The notes under the pieces were generated by a model that saw only the letters and a list, made by a program, of their open reading frames with translations, was not told the DNA's origin and did not search any database. The position numbers and the translations under genes are program-made. Below, one piece after another: positions 46,162 through 57,112 of a stretch of 64,000 nt of DNA. The stretch is from Armigeres subalbatus. Its lineage: Eukaryota; Arthropoda; Insecta; Diptera; Culicidae. Location: assembly GCF_024139115.2 (NCBI RefSeq), contig NW_026942696.1:1-64000 (forward strand), written 5' to 3'. Position 1 is the first letter of the stretch; each line of letters opens with the position of its first letter.

Positions 46162-46438
46162 CTCTTCGATTGAGTATGCCAGATCCTGAATCGAATCCGC
46201 GTGCTGCTTCCTGCGTCCACCGATGTTCGCTGGTTACTGACGAGGACGGTGACATCCAACTGCCGCTGGCGGGATGGCTTTGTAGTCGTTGTTGTGCCGT
46301 CGAGGCCACTACCACCAGCCGTCGCATTAGGACGGCAGAATTCGACGATGGGGCCGGGGCCAATAATTTCGCACAAGACGATATCATTGCGGATGACGAC
46401 GCAGTGGCAACCACGTGTTTACTGGCCGTTGTAAGCAT
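46162..46438 (-). CDS. Candidate first exon coding a mitochondrial-type presequence
   Basis: The minus-strand ATG at 46438 opens 92 codons ending at a consensus donor (gaag|gtaagc type, exon end 46162) in phase 1. The peptide (MLTTASKHVVATASSS..., later VLMRRLVVVASTAQQR) is rich in Ser/Ala/Arg with almost no acidic residues at the start, as in a mitochondrial targeting sequence. Joined to 31595 it keeps frame (G|TC = Val, then SLGKSLLAPAASART) into the oxidoreductase, giving about 477 residues. The joining is inferred from phase and strand only. No transcript evidence; the exon could belong to another gene. Confidence 0.45.
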
Positions 46439-47929
46439 CGTTGGTGGTGTTGTTCTTGTTATAAGCAGCGTTCGATGGTTCGGCTAGAGATGTTTACGCT
46501 GCACATTGGGATAAAAGAATGAAAATGAATCGAAATTAGTTGTTCTAGTTCGCATTACGGCACGATTTACATCTATCTCTGTTAATTATACATATGTGTG
46601 TATACAGGCAGATAAGACAGAAAAAAGACAGATAATTTTCATTATTTGTTTACTGCCCTGCCGTAATCTGGCAAACTGACGTAAAGGTCATTTTGCAATT
46701 TTAGTGTTAACAAGTAGTCTGTTCATGATTTCATAGTTGACGTAATAACCATTGCACTTTCGTAAGCGTTTAATTCGATTTGGGGGCAAACGTTGCATAT
46801 TCCAATCATTTCAACCTGTGATCGCTTTGGTTAAAACGTAACGTACCGATGACGGATAAAGTATTCTTGTAAGTCCGTAATAGATCAAATCCGATAAAAT
46901 TTTGAATATTAAAAAATGACATTTCAAAAATGCGGAAGAAATGCGCATAAAAAACAATTAAATCTTAGCGTAAAGTGATTCCGGTGTGAATGTGTGGTTT
47001 AGACTGAAAAATTTTAATTGTGTGTCTATTAAGGTGAATCGTGTTAAAATACAATTTTAAAGTAGCATCACACTTTTAGGAGCACTAATCTCCACAACTA
47101 GGCGACAAACAAGAGCAGACAATAATTTTTCTGTCGCACCATGCACGAACTTTCAACGTCATTTATGGAATAAATTTTATAAAAATTTCGTCTCAATTAA
47201 TTTAAGTACTCATTGATATCTTTATCAGAACTACTTGATATTTTGCAACTTATATTAGTAAGCTCAACTTCTGAGAAAAATCGTAAAGTTTTGAACAAAA
47301 ATTTGATAAAATTCTAGGGCATAGTGTATTATCTGTGACTTAGGTTAAGGCTTTCGGTGTAATGAAGTAGAAATAAGATTCCTTTCTAAACAGTCGAAAT
47401 TTGTTATTTAGAAGAGATTTGGGAAAATATTCATTAGATTCATACATTAGTATTGGGGGTAAATTGGACACTTTAAGCATCGATGAAGTTTATGATTTTG
47501 TTAATAAGCCAATTATTTTGATTATACATCGGCTTCAAAGTTTGACTCATTGATTATCCATACCACAATTTAAAAATATGGCCAAGTTATATGAATGCGT
47601 AGTTTTGATCGTTGAAGAAATAATTCAAATAGCTTAATTTTTTTTCGACGGGGTAAAATGGTTTGGTAAGGGGGCAAAGTGGACAATCTTGAGATTTTAA
47701 CAGAAAAGCTCAGCAAAAGGATGTTGTTGGCTCTGAAGGAGTTCCGGAGGACCGAGCATTATACATAGAGTCATAGGTGCTTTGGGGGATTCCTGTAAGT
47801 TTGTTGATTTAAATCTGTTTTTTAGCATCGTGGTGGTTTTTATTTTAACAATAACGGACTCTTGTATTTAATTTCATTTTTTATGTTATCAAATTAATGT
47901 TATGCCCCTTTATCGTTGGTAAATATCAT
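46439..47929. other. Upstream region of the candidate presequence exon and unassigned DNA
   Basis: The promoter of the minus-strand exon would lie just above 46440; no TATA or initiator could be fixed. 47450-47700 has gggtaaattggacac / ggggcaaagtggacaatc, similar to repeat debris near 12680. No gene. Confidence 0.3.
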
Positions 47930-48220
47930 TCAATATATTATACACACGATCTGCACAAATGATTATTGTTCATGTCGGAACACTGAGTATGGAACCATAC
48001 CTTACATGTCATCCAACCATTTCCGACAAGTGAGTCTGTGAAGCAGCATCCGCACAACTCACAGAGAATGTCTTCTGGGTTACTTCCGACCGTTTGGTTT
48101 TTGCACCGTTTTCGTGTTGAATTCTTCCGACTAGCTTTCATTTATCTACTTAGTCTACTTAGTGATATCAACAGCCTTTACAGATTTACGCTTGCGCTTA
48201 AGTTCTGAGGGAAGCTCTCT
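47930..48220 (-). pseudogene. Remnant of a pogo/Tigger-like transposase C-terminus
   Basis: Minus strand: a basic segment SELKRKRKSVKA (about 48195-48160, frame broken), then a PHD-like cysteine cluster LCELCGCCF...WMTCKVWFHTQC...HLCRSC ending at a stop at 47938. Many mosquito DD34/DDE_1 pogo-type transposases carry such a C-terminal C-x2-C...W.qC..W.H..C...C-x2-C finger. The catalytic domain is absent. Confidence 0.5.
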
Positions 48221-48432
48221 CGCGGTAGAGCGCTATTTTCATATTAAAATGTCTATTACTCGGAATTAGGAAAGAATTTTGCTTATCCCAACTGACAATC
48301 TCTTTGGAATTTATCAAGGAATGTTTCTAGAAAGTTTTGTAGACCTACTATTTACCTAATTTGATACCAAATAAATTAATAAAAATCAAATGTAGAAATG
48401 AGACGAGATAAATAAATGTTGGTAAACAAGAC

Positions 48433-49929
48433 AGGAACTTCCGGTGGAAATCCCGGAGGAACTTCCGGAGGAATTCCCGGAGGAACTTCTGGAGGAATTT
48501 CTGGAGGAACTTCCGGAGGAATTCCCGGAGGAACTTCCGGAGGAACTTCCGGAGGAATTCGGAGGAACTTCGGAGGAATTCCTGGAGGAACTTCGGAGGA
48601 ATTCCCGGAGGAACTTCCGGAGGAATTCCGGAGGAACTTCCGGAGGAATTCGGAGGAACTTCCGGAGGAATTCCCGGAGGAACTTCGGAGGAATTCGGAG
48701 GAACTTCGGAGGAATTCCCGGAGGAACTTCCGGAGGAATTCCCGGAGGAACTTCCGGAGGAATTCCCGGAGGACCTTCCGGAGGAATTCGGAGGAACTTC
48801 CGGAGGAATTCCCGGAGGAACTTCCGGAGGAATTCGGAGGAACTTCCGGAGAAATTCGGAGGAACTTCGGAGAAATTCCCGGAGGAACTTCCGGAGAAAT
48901 TCACGGAGGAATTCTGGGAACTTCGGAGGAATTCCTGGGGAACTTCGGAGGAATTCAGGGGAACTGCCGGAGGAAGGCCCGGATTAACTTCCGGAGGAAT
49001 TTGGAGGAATTCCCGGAGGAACTTCCGGAGGAATTCCCGGAGGAACTTCCGGAGGAATTCGGAGGAACTTCCGGAGGAATTCCCGGAGGAACTTCCGGAG
49101 GAATTTGGAGGAATTCCCGGAGGAACTTCCGGAGGAATTCGGAGGAACTTCCGGAGGAATTCCCGGAGGAACTTCCGGAGGAATTCGGAGGAACTTCCGG
49201 AGGAATTCCCGGAGGAACTTCCGGAGGAATTCCGGAGGAACTTCGGAGGAATTCGGAGGAACTTCGGAGGAATTCGGAGGAACTTCCGGAGAAATTCTCG
49301 AAGGAACTTCGGGAGGAATTCCCGAAGGAACTTCCGAAGGAATTCCTGGAGGAACTTCCGAAGGAATTACTGGAGGAACTTCCGAAGGAATTCCTGGAGG
49401 AACTTCCGAAGGAATTCCTGGAGAAACTTCCGGACTTCCAAAGGAATCCCTTGAGGGACTTCCAAAGGAATCCCTTGAGGGACTTCCAAAGGAATCCCTT
49501 GAGGGACTTCCAAAGGAATCCCTTGAGGGACTTCCAAAGGAATCCCTTCAGGAACTTCCGAAGGAATTCCTGTAGGAACTTCCGAAAGTATTCCTGGAGG
49601 AACGCCTGAAGGAGTTCCCGAAGGAACTTCCGAAAGTGTTCCTGGAGAAAAGCCCAAAGGAATTCTTGGAGGAACGCCCAAAGGAATTCTTGGAGGAACT
49701 TTTGAAGGAATTCCTGGAGGAACTTTCGAAGGAATTCCTGGAGGAACTTCCAAACGTATTCCTGGAGGAACATCCGAAGGAATTCTTGGAGGAACTTCCG
49801 TAAGAATTCCTGGAGGAACTTCCGGAGGAATTCCTGCAGTGACCTCCGGAGGAATTCTTGGAGGGACTTCCAAAGGAATTCTAGGAGGGACTTCCAAAGG
49901 AATTCTAGGAGGGACTTCCAAAGGAATTC
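48433..49929. repeat. 1.5-kb GGAACTTCC/GGAATTCC satellite
   Basis: Alternating 12-bp halves GGAGGAACTTCC and GGAGGAATTCCC make a 24-bp unit, with losses of 3 bp (ggaggaacttcggaggaattc) that keep reading frames open. GGAATTCC is a perfect palindrome containing GAATTC. A homogenised block of five identical 24-bp units (GGACTTCCAAAGGAATCCCT + TGAG) lies at 49432-49551. Degeneration increases towards 49930. Long open frames on both strands are by-products. Confidence 0.95.
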
Positions 49930-51782
49930 ATAATGTTGCCAGACTTGACGAAATGTTTATTTTATATCATAACACATGTTCACGGTGTATCGAATAAAAG
50001 GGTTTTTACCGGTTTAAAAAAAAATATTCATCACTTGGAATGTAACAGAAGCTTACAGCCCGAAGATGGTGCAAAATGACTTGATTGCATGTAAAATAAT
50101 GGTGAACGCATGGTAGTTTGTTTTTTTCTTAATGTATTGAACTGCAATCTTATGGATGGGGTGAAAAAATCGTAAAATTTGAGTGAATATAAAGGGATTT
50201 TAGATGTAAGGTCCTTCAGATGTCCGAACATCGACTCGGATCACTATCTTGTAGTTGCAAAAATTCGGGCGCGACTCTCCAACGTCATGAATTCACGAAA
50301 TAATGAATGCACAATATCCAACGCTTGTCAGTTGAAGGAGTTGCTGAATAGTACCACCAGAAACTGGAAGAGCGGATAGGAGATGCCACCGAATCTGGCG
50401 ACGTCAACAGATTGTGGGAAAATATGCACGAAGCTGTGACTACAACAGCGCAGGAAGTGTTAGGCACTTCACAGCGACGCCAACGAAATGGTTGGTTCGA
50501 TGAGGAGCGCCAGCGAGTGATGGACGAGAAAAATGTTGCTAGGAGTCGAATGCTAGTGGCTCGTACCCGTTCCAACAGAGAGCGGTACAGTGTAGCAAGG
50601 GCAGAAGAGAAACGAATCCTCCGCAGAAAAAAAAAGCAAGAGAGTGTGATAGCTGAAGCGCAGGAGAACATGGATAGAAACGATATGCGGAGGTTTTACG
50701 CAACTGTCAATAACGCGCGGCATAAGACTGTGCCAGTGCCCGCCATGTGCAATGACCGAGAGGGGAACTTGTTGACAGACAAGACTATAGTGGCCGCCAG
50801 GTGGAAGGAGCACTTCGAAGATTTGTTGAACGGTGAAAATGAAAATGTATTAAGAAGCAGGATGGACATAGTCGGCGATGGTTAAGCTTTGAAATCACCA
50901 ACGCTGGACGAGGTTAAGAAGGCTCTAAACGAGCTGAAAAACAGTAAAGCTGCTGGGAAGGACGAGATCCCGGTCGAGCTTCTCAAACACGGAAGTGAGC
51001 AGTTGCATCAATCAATCCGCCACATTATCCAGAAAATATGGGAGAATAAAGAACTGCCTGCCGGCTGGTTGGATGGCCTCGTATGCCCAATCTATAAGAA
51101 AGGGCACAGACTAGAGTGTGCCAATTACAGAGGGATCACTCTTTTGAACCCGGCGTACAAAATCTTGTCGCGTATCCTGTTTAACAGACTGAGACCGCTT
51201 AATGAGTCATTCGTCGGCGAATACCAGGCAGGTTTTCGTGAGGGCCGATCAACGACGGATCAGATGTTTAGCCTGCGAATGATCCTTGATAAATTCCGGG
51301 AGTACAACTTGAAGGCGAAACTGATTAGGCTGATACGTGCAACGTTGGATGGTTCGAAATCAAGTATTCGGATTGCAGACGAAGTGGCAACCTCGTTTGT
51401 GACCTTAGACGGATTGAAGCAGGGTGATGCACTTTCGCATTTATTGTCCAACATTGCAGTCGAAGACGCTATTAGGAGATCTGGGAGATTGGAGATCTGG
51501 AACGGCACTATCATCTCATATGGTCGCATATGCTCCTGGGCTTTGCGAACGACATCGACCTTATTGGAATCGATCGCAGAGCAGTAGTGGAGGCTTTTTT
51601 CCCACTGAAGAGGGAGAGGACAAGGATAGGCTTAACCATTAACTCTTCCAAGACAAAGTACATGGTGGCAGGTAGCGATAGAGGAAGACCTAATGGTGTT
51701 GGTGCTGAGGTAGTGCTTGATGGGGAACTTGGAACGCTTGTGACATGTGACATTGACGTTTCCCGTAAAGTGAAAAGACGTA

Positions 51783-52473
51783 GTGTAGTGTTAGAAAAGT
51801 AGAAAAGTTGTAGTGTTAGCCCGAGAGTGTGTAGAATAAATTGACAGCATATAATATAAATTCAAGTCATATGAATAATTTGGTAAAAAAACAAGCTGGT
51901 TTGAAAAAGTGACATACAGTGTATATGCGTAACTCCCTGAAAAGCTCGATATGCATGGCTATAAACTTTAAAGTAAGCAACGTAACGTAACGCTTACGAT
52001 TCTATGGTTTGAAATTTGATAATGAAATACGGCAACAATGTATAAACATCGGACATAAGCGTACCCATCCATCACTACCGGAACATGTGTCATATACCTT
52101 TAGATATGAACAAATGCACTAAGCAACTTCGAGTATTTTTGGCGAATGTGTTAGGACACATCGTAGCGGCATCCGGCATCCGGCATCACCAACTGGTACC
52201 AGAACCTACAGGAGTAGGTTCGATCAACGTAGCAGCGATTCCCGGTGACATGATAAGGCCAGTGAGTAAGCGGGTGGCACCGCCCTCTGCTGGTCAAAAA
52301 TGTCTCCGGAGGAAGCAGAGGTTCCCGACGGCTTCGATGGCGAGCAAGCGGATAGCACCGCATTTTGCTCCGCCATCGAATCGCCGTCGGAGGTAGCAGA
52401 CTTAGCTCCGATAGCAAGTAGCGTGCTACATCGCTCACTGCTAATCGTAGCTTCAATGGTTCGGTCGCGACAG
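51783..52473. mobile_element. About 690-bp insertion in LINE A2
   Basis: LINE sequence ...aaaagacg-TA and TA-ttgctgctgcgaatag flanks it, so TA is present on both sides (51781-51782 and 52474-52475). No clear TIRs. An internal inverted arrangement gacggcttcgatggcg / cgccatcgaatcgccgtc lies at about 52327-52390. Identity unknown. Confidence 0.5.
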
Positions 52474-52517
52474 TATTGCTGCTGCGAATAGTGCCTTTTA
52501 CGGATTACGTAACCAGC

Positions 52518-52623
52518 CCTAGCAGCACAGATGTTCCACATAGGTTACTGCAGCTCCTATGTGACCAGATTCAGTCACAATGAAGTTACTACAACCATTT
52601 CAGTCTGATTTGTGTTGCTTGGG
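52518..52623. mobile_element. Small MITE in LINE A2 (CCAAGCAACACA ends)
   Basis: The left end CCTAGCAGCACAGAT is the near inverse of ATTTGTGTTGCTTGGG. Resembles the ends of the MITE at 33119-33320. The LINE resumes at CTTAGGTCCCGC. Confidence 0.55.
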
Positions 52624-52857
52624 AGCTTAGGTCCCGCAGCATGCAGACGGGAACGAAATTTGCTCTATACAAAACTCTGATTCTAGCAGTGGCCCTTTAT
52701 GGACATGAAGCATTGACGTTAAAAGAGGCCGACCGGAGAGCTTTCGGGGTTTTCGAGCGAAAAGTGCTGCGTACAATACTCGGAGGGAAATAGAAAATGG
52801 TGTGTGGCGCAGACGCATGAATCATGAGCTGTATCAAGTATACAAAGAAGAAAATAT

Positions 52858-52916
52858 ATATATTTTTTTTTTCTTTATTATCGAGACTTTCAGCCCGAGG
52901 CTGGCTCGTCTCGAAA
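52858..52916 (-). mobile_element. 59-bp mini-retroposon with 10-bp TSD
   Basis: Flanked by AAGAAAATAT at 52848-52857 and 52917-52926, inside the LINE A2 coding frame. Minus strand: CGAGACGAGCCAGCCTCGGG, CTGAAAGTCTCGATAATAAA, then GAAAAAAAAAA and TATAT. The sequence can form CAGCC-tcg-GGCTG inside GAGAC...GTCTC. An AATAAA precedes the A-tail. Confidence 0.75.
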
Positions 52917-53689
52917 AAGAAAATATTGTGAATGGTATAAAATACAGCAGACGTCAGTGGGCTGGTCACTTAGTGCGAATATCGGGAGAAAGAATAGCGA
53001 AAACAACATTTAACAGAGGACCATATAGGGGCCGGCGACTTCGTGGAAGGCCACGAACATGCTGGCTGCACGCGGTGGAATCGGACCTGGGGACCCTGAA
53101 CGTTCGGGGAAAATGGAGGAACATCGTCCAAGACCGACGATTATAGAGCTCTACAATACGCCAGGCATAGGAGTATCGACGCTGTAGCCAACAAGGTATC
53201 CAGGTAGGTAACATCGATACGTTGCATTTGTTTCAAAAATGGGTTGAAATGTGTTAAATTTGTGATGTTTGTCCGTGAATCATCCCAATTAAATCGAAAA
53301 GTGCAATGGTTGATACGTCAACTATTAAATCATGGGTAGTACGTACGATCCTTATGTCCTTATTATTAGCAAATTAAGAAATAAACAAGATATGTTGCAC
53401 TCATACCGCATATTACTATATATGAAACTTCTGCCTTAGAATTTACGACACCGTCATTAGATTTGGAATGCGCATTATTCTCCATCGTCTTTTCTCCCTT
53501 TGTTTGCAGATGTTTTTCGATCGCACTTCCGTCAGGAAACAATAACTCGCATTAACCGTGAATCCCCGTTTTCGGAGGGGGATTTAAATACGTCTTAATT
53601 TTATTCCGGACAAAGAAACATCACAAAACATTAAGACAAGAGTAAAATCAGCGGTTTCCGAGTTGTGGTCCATTGGTGAGATTAATTTA

Positions 53690-55888
53690 GGGCCGATGTC
53701 CACGTAGCGGTTTTTCAAGCTGCGTTGACGCAGCGTTACTCGGCGTTGAATGAGGCTGGGAATGCACACGACAAGCGGTAATTTGCCGCAAAACTTCTAC
53801 CGTCAAATCTATCTGTCACGCCAAATGTCATTCGTCTGCCAGCTGTTGGCAGTCTGTCATTTTCCATTCTCTTCCAATATGAATCGAGTTATCGATTCAC
53901 ATGAAGACATCAAACGTCAAATATTTAAAGTAGGGGAAAGGAGGCTTTGGCAGGTTTTGTTCTATTATTGTCCAGGGGGTTTTTGTCAACCGAATTTTAT
54001 GACATTTTCCCACAATATACTTTTTATATGCAAAAGAATGTTTAGGCCAAATTTGAGCATAATCAATCATAAAAAAACCCTGACAATAATATAACAAAAC
54101 CTATAAAAGTTTGATTTTGATTTGTATGAAACTCATTGCCCCCGAACAAGAATCGATGGGTAATGCTATTAAAAACATGTCATGAGTTTTACATACCTAT
54201 ATGATGGCAGACTTGAGACAGTAACTCAGTATTATCCCAAAATAAAAGTTCCATTGATGCTATTTAGTAGAGAGTAGAAAAATCAATTCACTGTCGATTT
54301 AAAAGTCTCCCATTACTTCTAAAATGAAAAGTTTGAACTTTCGAAATTAATTGTAGATCTGTGAAATTTAAATCGTGCAACACAATCCGATTGTTTAAAA
54401 ACACGTTCTCAATACAGACAGAGAGGCAGAAATTTGGTATTGATTTGCATAATCCCAATATATTTTTTACAATCATAATAAATAAATATTGTTACAATGT
54501 CATAATGTTCTTTATTTCCAACATAAATTTATTACTTCATAAGGGGAGATTAATCTTGAAAAATAGTGGATCCAAACATTTAATTGTCTTGTCTTGTGAT
54601 ATACGGGGTACGATTTTTCATAAGTTTCATTTATTTATTTATTTATTTATTTACGAATCATTTTATTCCCTAATAAAAAAGTCATTAAACATTTTGGTCT
54701 GATACTGCAGCCGCTCTTACATATTTGGTACTCTAAATAAATTTTCACTCCACTGCAACACGGACCGATCGCAGTACCGTTGCCCACAACACTAGAAGAG
54801 TCGCACTGATCAAGGGGTCTTACTGTGGCTCGCCACCATCTCATCATCTGGTCTCGTTTCTTTTTAAAATTGCAATCCACATGGTTTGACGACATGCTTC
54901 CGTTGACATTCCTAAAAACATGTACATCTATCAGCAATAGAAAAGCTAAGATATTGTGTAATTTATACCGCTTTTTATACCGAAGTTGGATTTATCTCCA
55001 GATACAGGCAACTTTCCCAACTTCGGAAGTAGTGCGCTGGATTCCCCTAAAGATGCGCTAAACAACGCATCAATTAGTTTGACAAATAAAACTTCGGAAG
55101 AAAGTTCGGTTCGGAAGTCCCGACTTCCGAATTCTAACTTGGTGCTACGCCGACAATATACGGTATCAAACTTACATTTTATAACTTTTCCCATGGCGGA
55201 ACTGCTATCGCCTTCTTTGGTGTATACAGAGTTCCGCGAAATGCGCTTTTTTGGTTGAATTTTGCCTGCTCCATCATTCAGTCCAAATTTGTCTCATCGC
55301 CATTTGTTCGGAAATTAATTTATTTTGATAAAGTTAGTACAATACAATACAATCAACGTCACTACACTATCGCGCACATATTTCCGTTGACTTTAACTCT
55401 ATTCGCCACCCTGGGATGTTTGCTTGTCAGTTCTTTCCAGAGGTGTTTTGATCACGACTGGTATTAACATAGGAACGGAAGAAACACTTGCTGCTCCGAA
55501 CTATCACTAGCACTATTTTAAAGAAGTTAGATTTGAAACTTTTGTTATTTGCAAACTAATTTGCGAAACCAAAATGAACTGATTTGCGAAGTATTTTTGT
55601 TTGTTTTGATTTCGCTCTGACAGATTCCTTCTGCAGATTTTCCCATTAGAAATCTTGTTGGAAAGAAAAAGAATAGAGAAATGTCAAAAAAATACTCGCG
55701 TGCACGCTGCGTTCCTGTGGGGAATTGCGGTGACTGTGCGGTAGCTCTCGCCGCAAATAAGACGCGTGTCGACGCCGCGTTAACGCAAGTGCGTGTGCAT
55801 GATTCTATTTGATGTTGGGTACTTCGTACCGCAATTGCGTTGACGCCGCGTGCACGCAAGTTCAAAACCGCTACGTGGACATCGGCCC
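53690..55888. mobile_element. 2.2-kb TIR element, TTA target (Harbinger-like)
   Basis: The left end GGGCCGATGTCCACGTAGCG is the exact inverse complement of the right end (CGCTACGTGGACATCGGCCC), with arms continuing GTTTT and then GCGTTGACGC-type motifs. TTA flanks at 53687-53689 and 55889-55891. The subterminal regions are rich in tgcgttgacgccgcg. No recognisable Harbinger nuclease or Myb-like ORF. An inner inverted pair (aggttttgttctattattgt at about 53953 and its inverse at about 54075-54107) is a nested palindrome. Two unassigned open frames lie inside. Confidence 0.75.
54647..54937 (-). CDS. Unassigned Cys-rich open frame inside the TTA element
   Basis: The minus-strand frame includes a hydrophobic LAFLLLIDVHVF stretch, then VDCNFKKKRDQ and a cysteine-rich tail (CDSSSV...GPCCSGV...ICKSGCSIRPKC) before TAA, followed by repeated AATAAATAAA at 54632-54650. 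No in-frame ATG precedes the hydrophobic part in a sensible place, so an upstream exon would be needed. It could be a captured fragment of a secreted protein gene or chance. Confidence 0.2.
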   Translation of the reverse strand: MLIDVHVFRNVNGSMSSNHVDCNFKKKRDQMMRWWRATVRPLDQCDSSSVVGNGTAIGPCCSGVKIYLEYQICKSGCSIRPKCLMTFLLGNKMIRK

Positions 55889-55891
55889 TTA

Positions 55892-57106
55892 TTGGCATAT
55901 TGCTGTATCTTCAATTCATTGACTCTGATCTTAAGTTGCGTTGTAAGTTATTTGAATTGTTATTTGTTCACACCAACCAGTAAAATAAGGGAATAATGGG
56001 AATAATGAAGAACCACTGAACAAACTGTGTGATGTTGTGTTTGCGATGAAGCGAACGGGTTTTGCTGTGTGCTGATTTTCGGAAGGGATACACATTGCGA
56101 GAAATGAAGATTTGGAAGAAAGTCGATTTTTTGTATGTAAACTGCCTTGAAGACGCGTAGCACATACGCGTAAGTTTGTTCTGCAATTTTTGTCAAAACT
56201 GCGCTGTCTTTAGCACAACAAATACATCAATCTCTTATTTACTCGATGTTCTATAATAGCTATAATAGCTCCATTGAATTTGAAAAAAAAAAACATCTAA
56301 CTCGATATCTTTTCTTACTCAATTGGAATGATAAATTTCGAAAATTAAATTAAGAAATTTCACTGAATAACAACAGTTCATATGCCCTTGTGGTACGCTA
56401 TCTGGTTTATTTTTCTATTAATTTCGTTATTTTCATTATTTCATTCGACTAGTAAGATCTTAATAAATAAAACAAACATCATTCATGCACTGATATATCA
56501 ATTGCATTATGTGGCTATTTGATTCATTCACCTATGGAACATAGATTTTATATTCTGAACACTACTCTTTTTCTTCATTCTTCCGTTCGAATGTAATTGT
56601 AGGTACGTGGAATCAAGTATACATCCTATTGCCTCACAATAGAAAGAAAGCTATCCATAGTTCTTCAGTAAGTGATAACAAATCTGCAAAGCACCAACTA
56701 TATAGTCCCAATCATCACATGTAACTATTTCAATCTAGTTACGTAATTTATCACTCAATCAATTCGTGTTGGTTCTGCAACATTTTTGATGGAATGCAGG
56801 TATGTAGGTAAAGCATAATTCAGCATAATTAAAATATTCACTTACACGCACTGCACGATCACGATGGTCGACGGCGGTCGCTACTTTAGGGCTTGCCCCT
56901 GCTTGCTTTTTGGATTCGCTAAATTGATGCACAACGGCGGTGACACGATAACTCTAGAGGTGACCCGGCTACCTCGAAGAAGAACCTACACTGGGCACCA
57001 GCAGTAAGAAACGCAACCACCACCCAACTGTGCGTCGTTGCTATGGATATGAAAAATAGAAAGCCACACACGCGGTATGGATTTTGAGCAATCCTAAAAA
57101 TAAAAC
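55892..57106. other. Unassigned; possible minus-strand non-coding first exon
   Basis: 56846-57050 is GC-richer than its surroundings and ends on the minus strand at a consensus donor (gcgt|gtaagtg, exon end 56846), with no ATG of note. It might be a 5' UTR exon of a minus-strand gene. The rest is AT-rich. Confidence 0.2.
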
Positions 57107-57112
57107 TTTATT
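57107..57112 (-). terminator. Candidate polyadenylation signal
   Basis: AATAAA on the minus strand just after the open frame ending at 57136. Confidence 0.25.

Larger units (their letters stand above)
50195..53210 (+). mobile_element. RTE-like LINE, copy A2 (5'-truncated, internally deleted)
   Basis: Starts inside the endonuclease ([19 protein letters not shown]). A linker follows (50412-50885, WFDEERQRVMDEKN..., RRFYATVNNARHKT), then RT (50889-51587) with AAGKDEIPVELLKHG, LVCPIYKKGHRLECANYRGI, QAGFREGRSTTDQMF and GLKQGDALSHLL. The stretch holding RT motif A is deleted between EYNLK and AKLIRL. Motif C reads FANDID, with Asn for the second-to-last catalytic-site residue of xADD. The C-terminal domain (52640-53146) has ALYGHEALTLKEADRRAFGVF and QWAGHLVRI. 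Three foreign insertions lie in its 3' part. Same family as 15779-18535; inactive. Confidence 0.85.

Noticed and set aside
48386..49921. Long open frames encoding Gly/Thr/Ser, Pro-Glu-Glu-Phe or Arg-Arg-Asn repeats
   Set aside because: By-products of the GGAACTTCC/GGAATTCC satellite; open in several frames on both strands.
52085..52541. Overlapping frames of about 100 codons inside the 690-bp insert
   Set aside because: Open on both strands without motif; the segment is a mobile insertion in a LINE.
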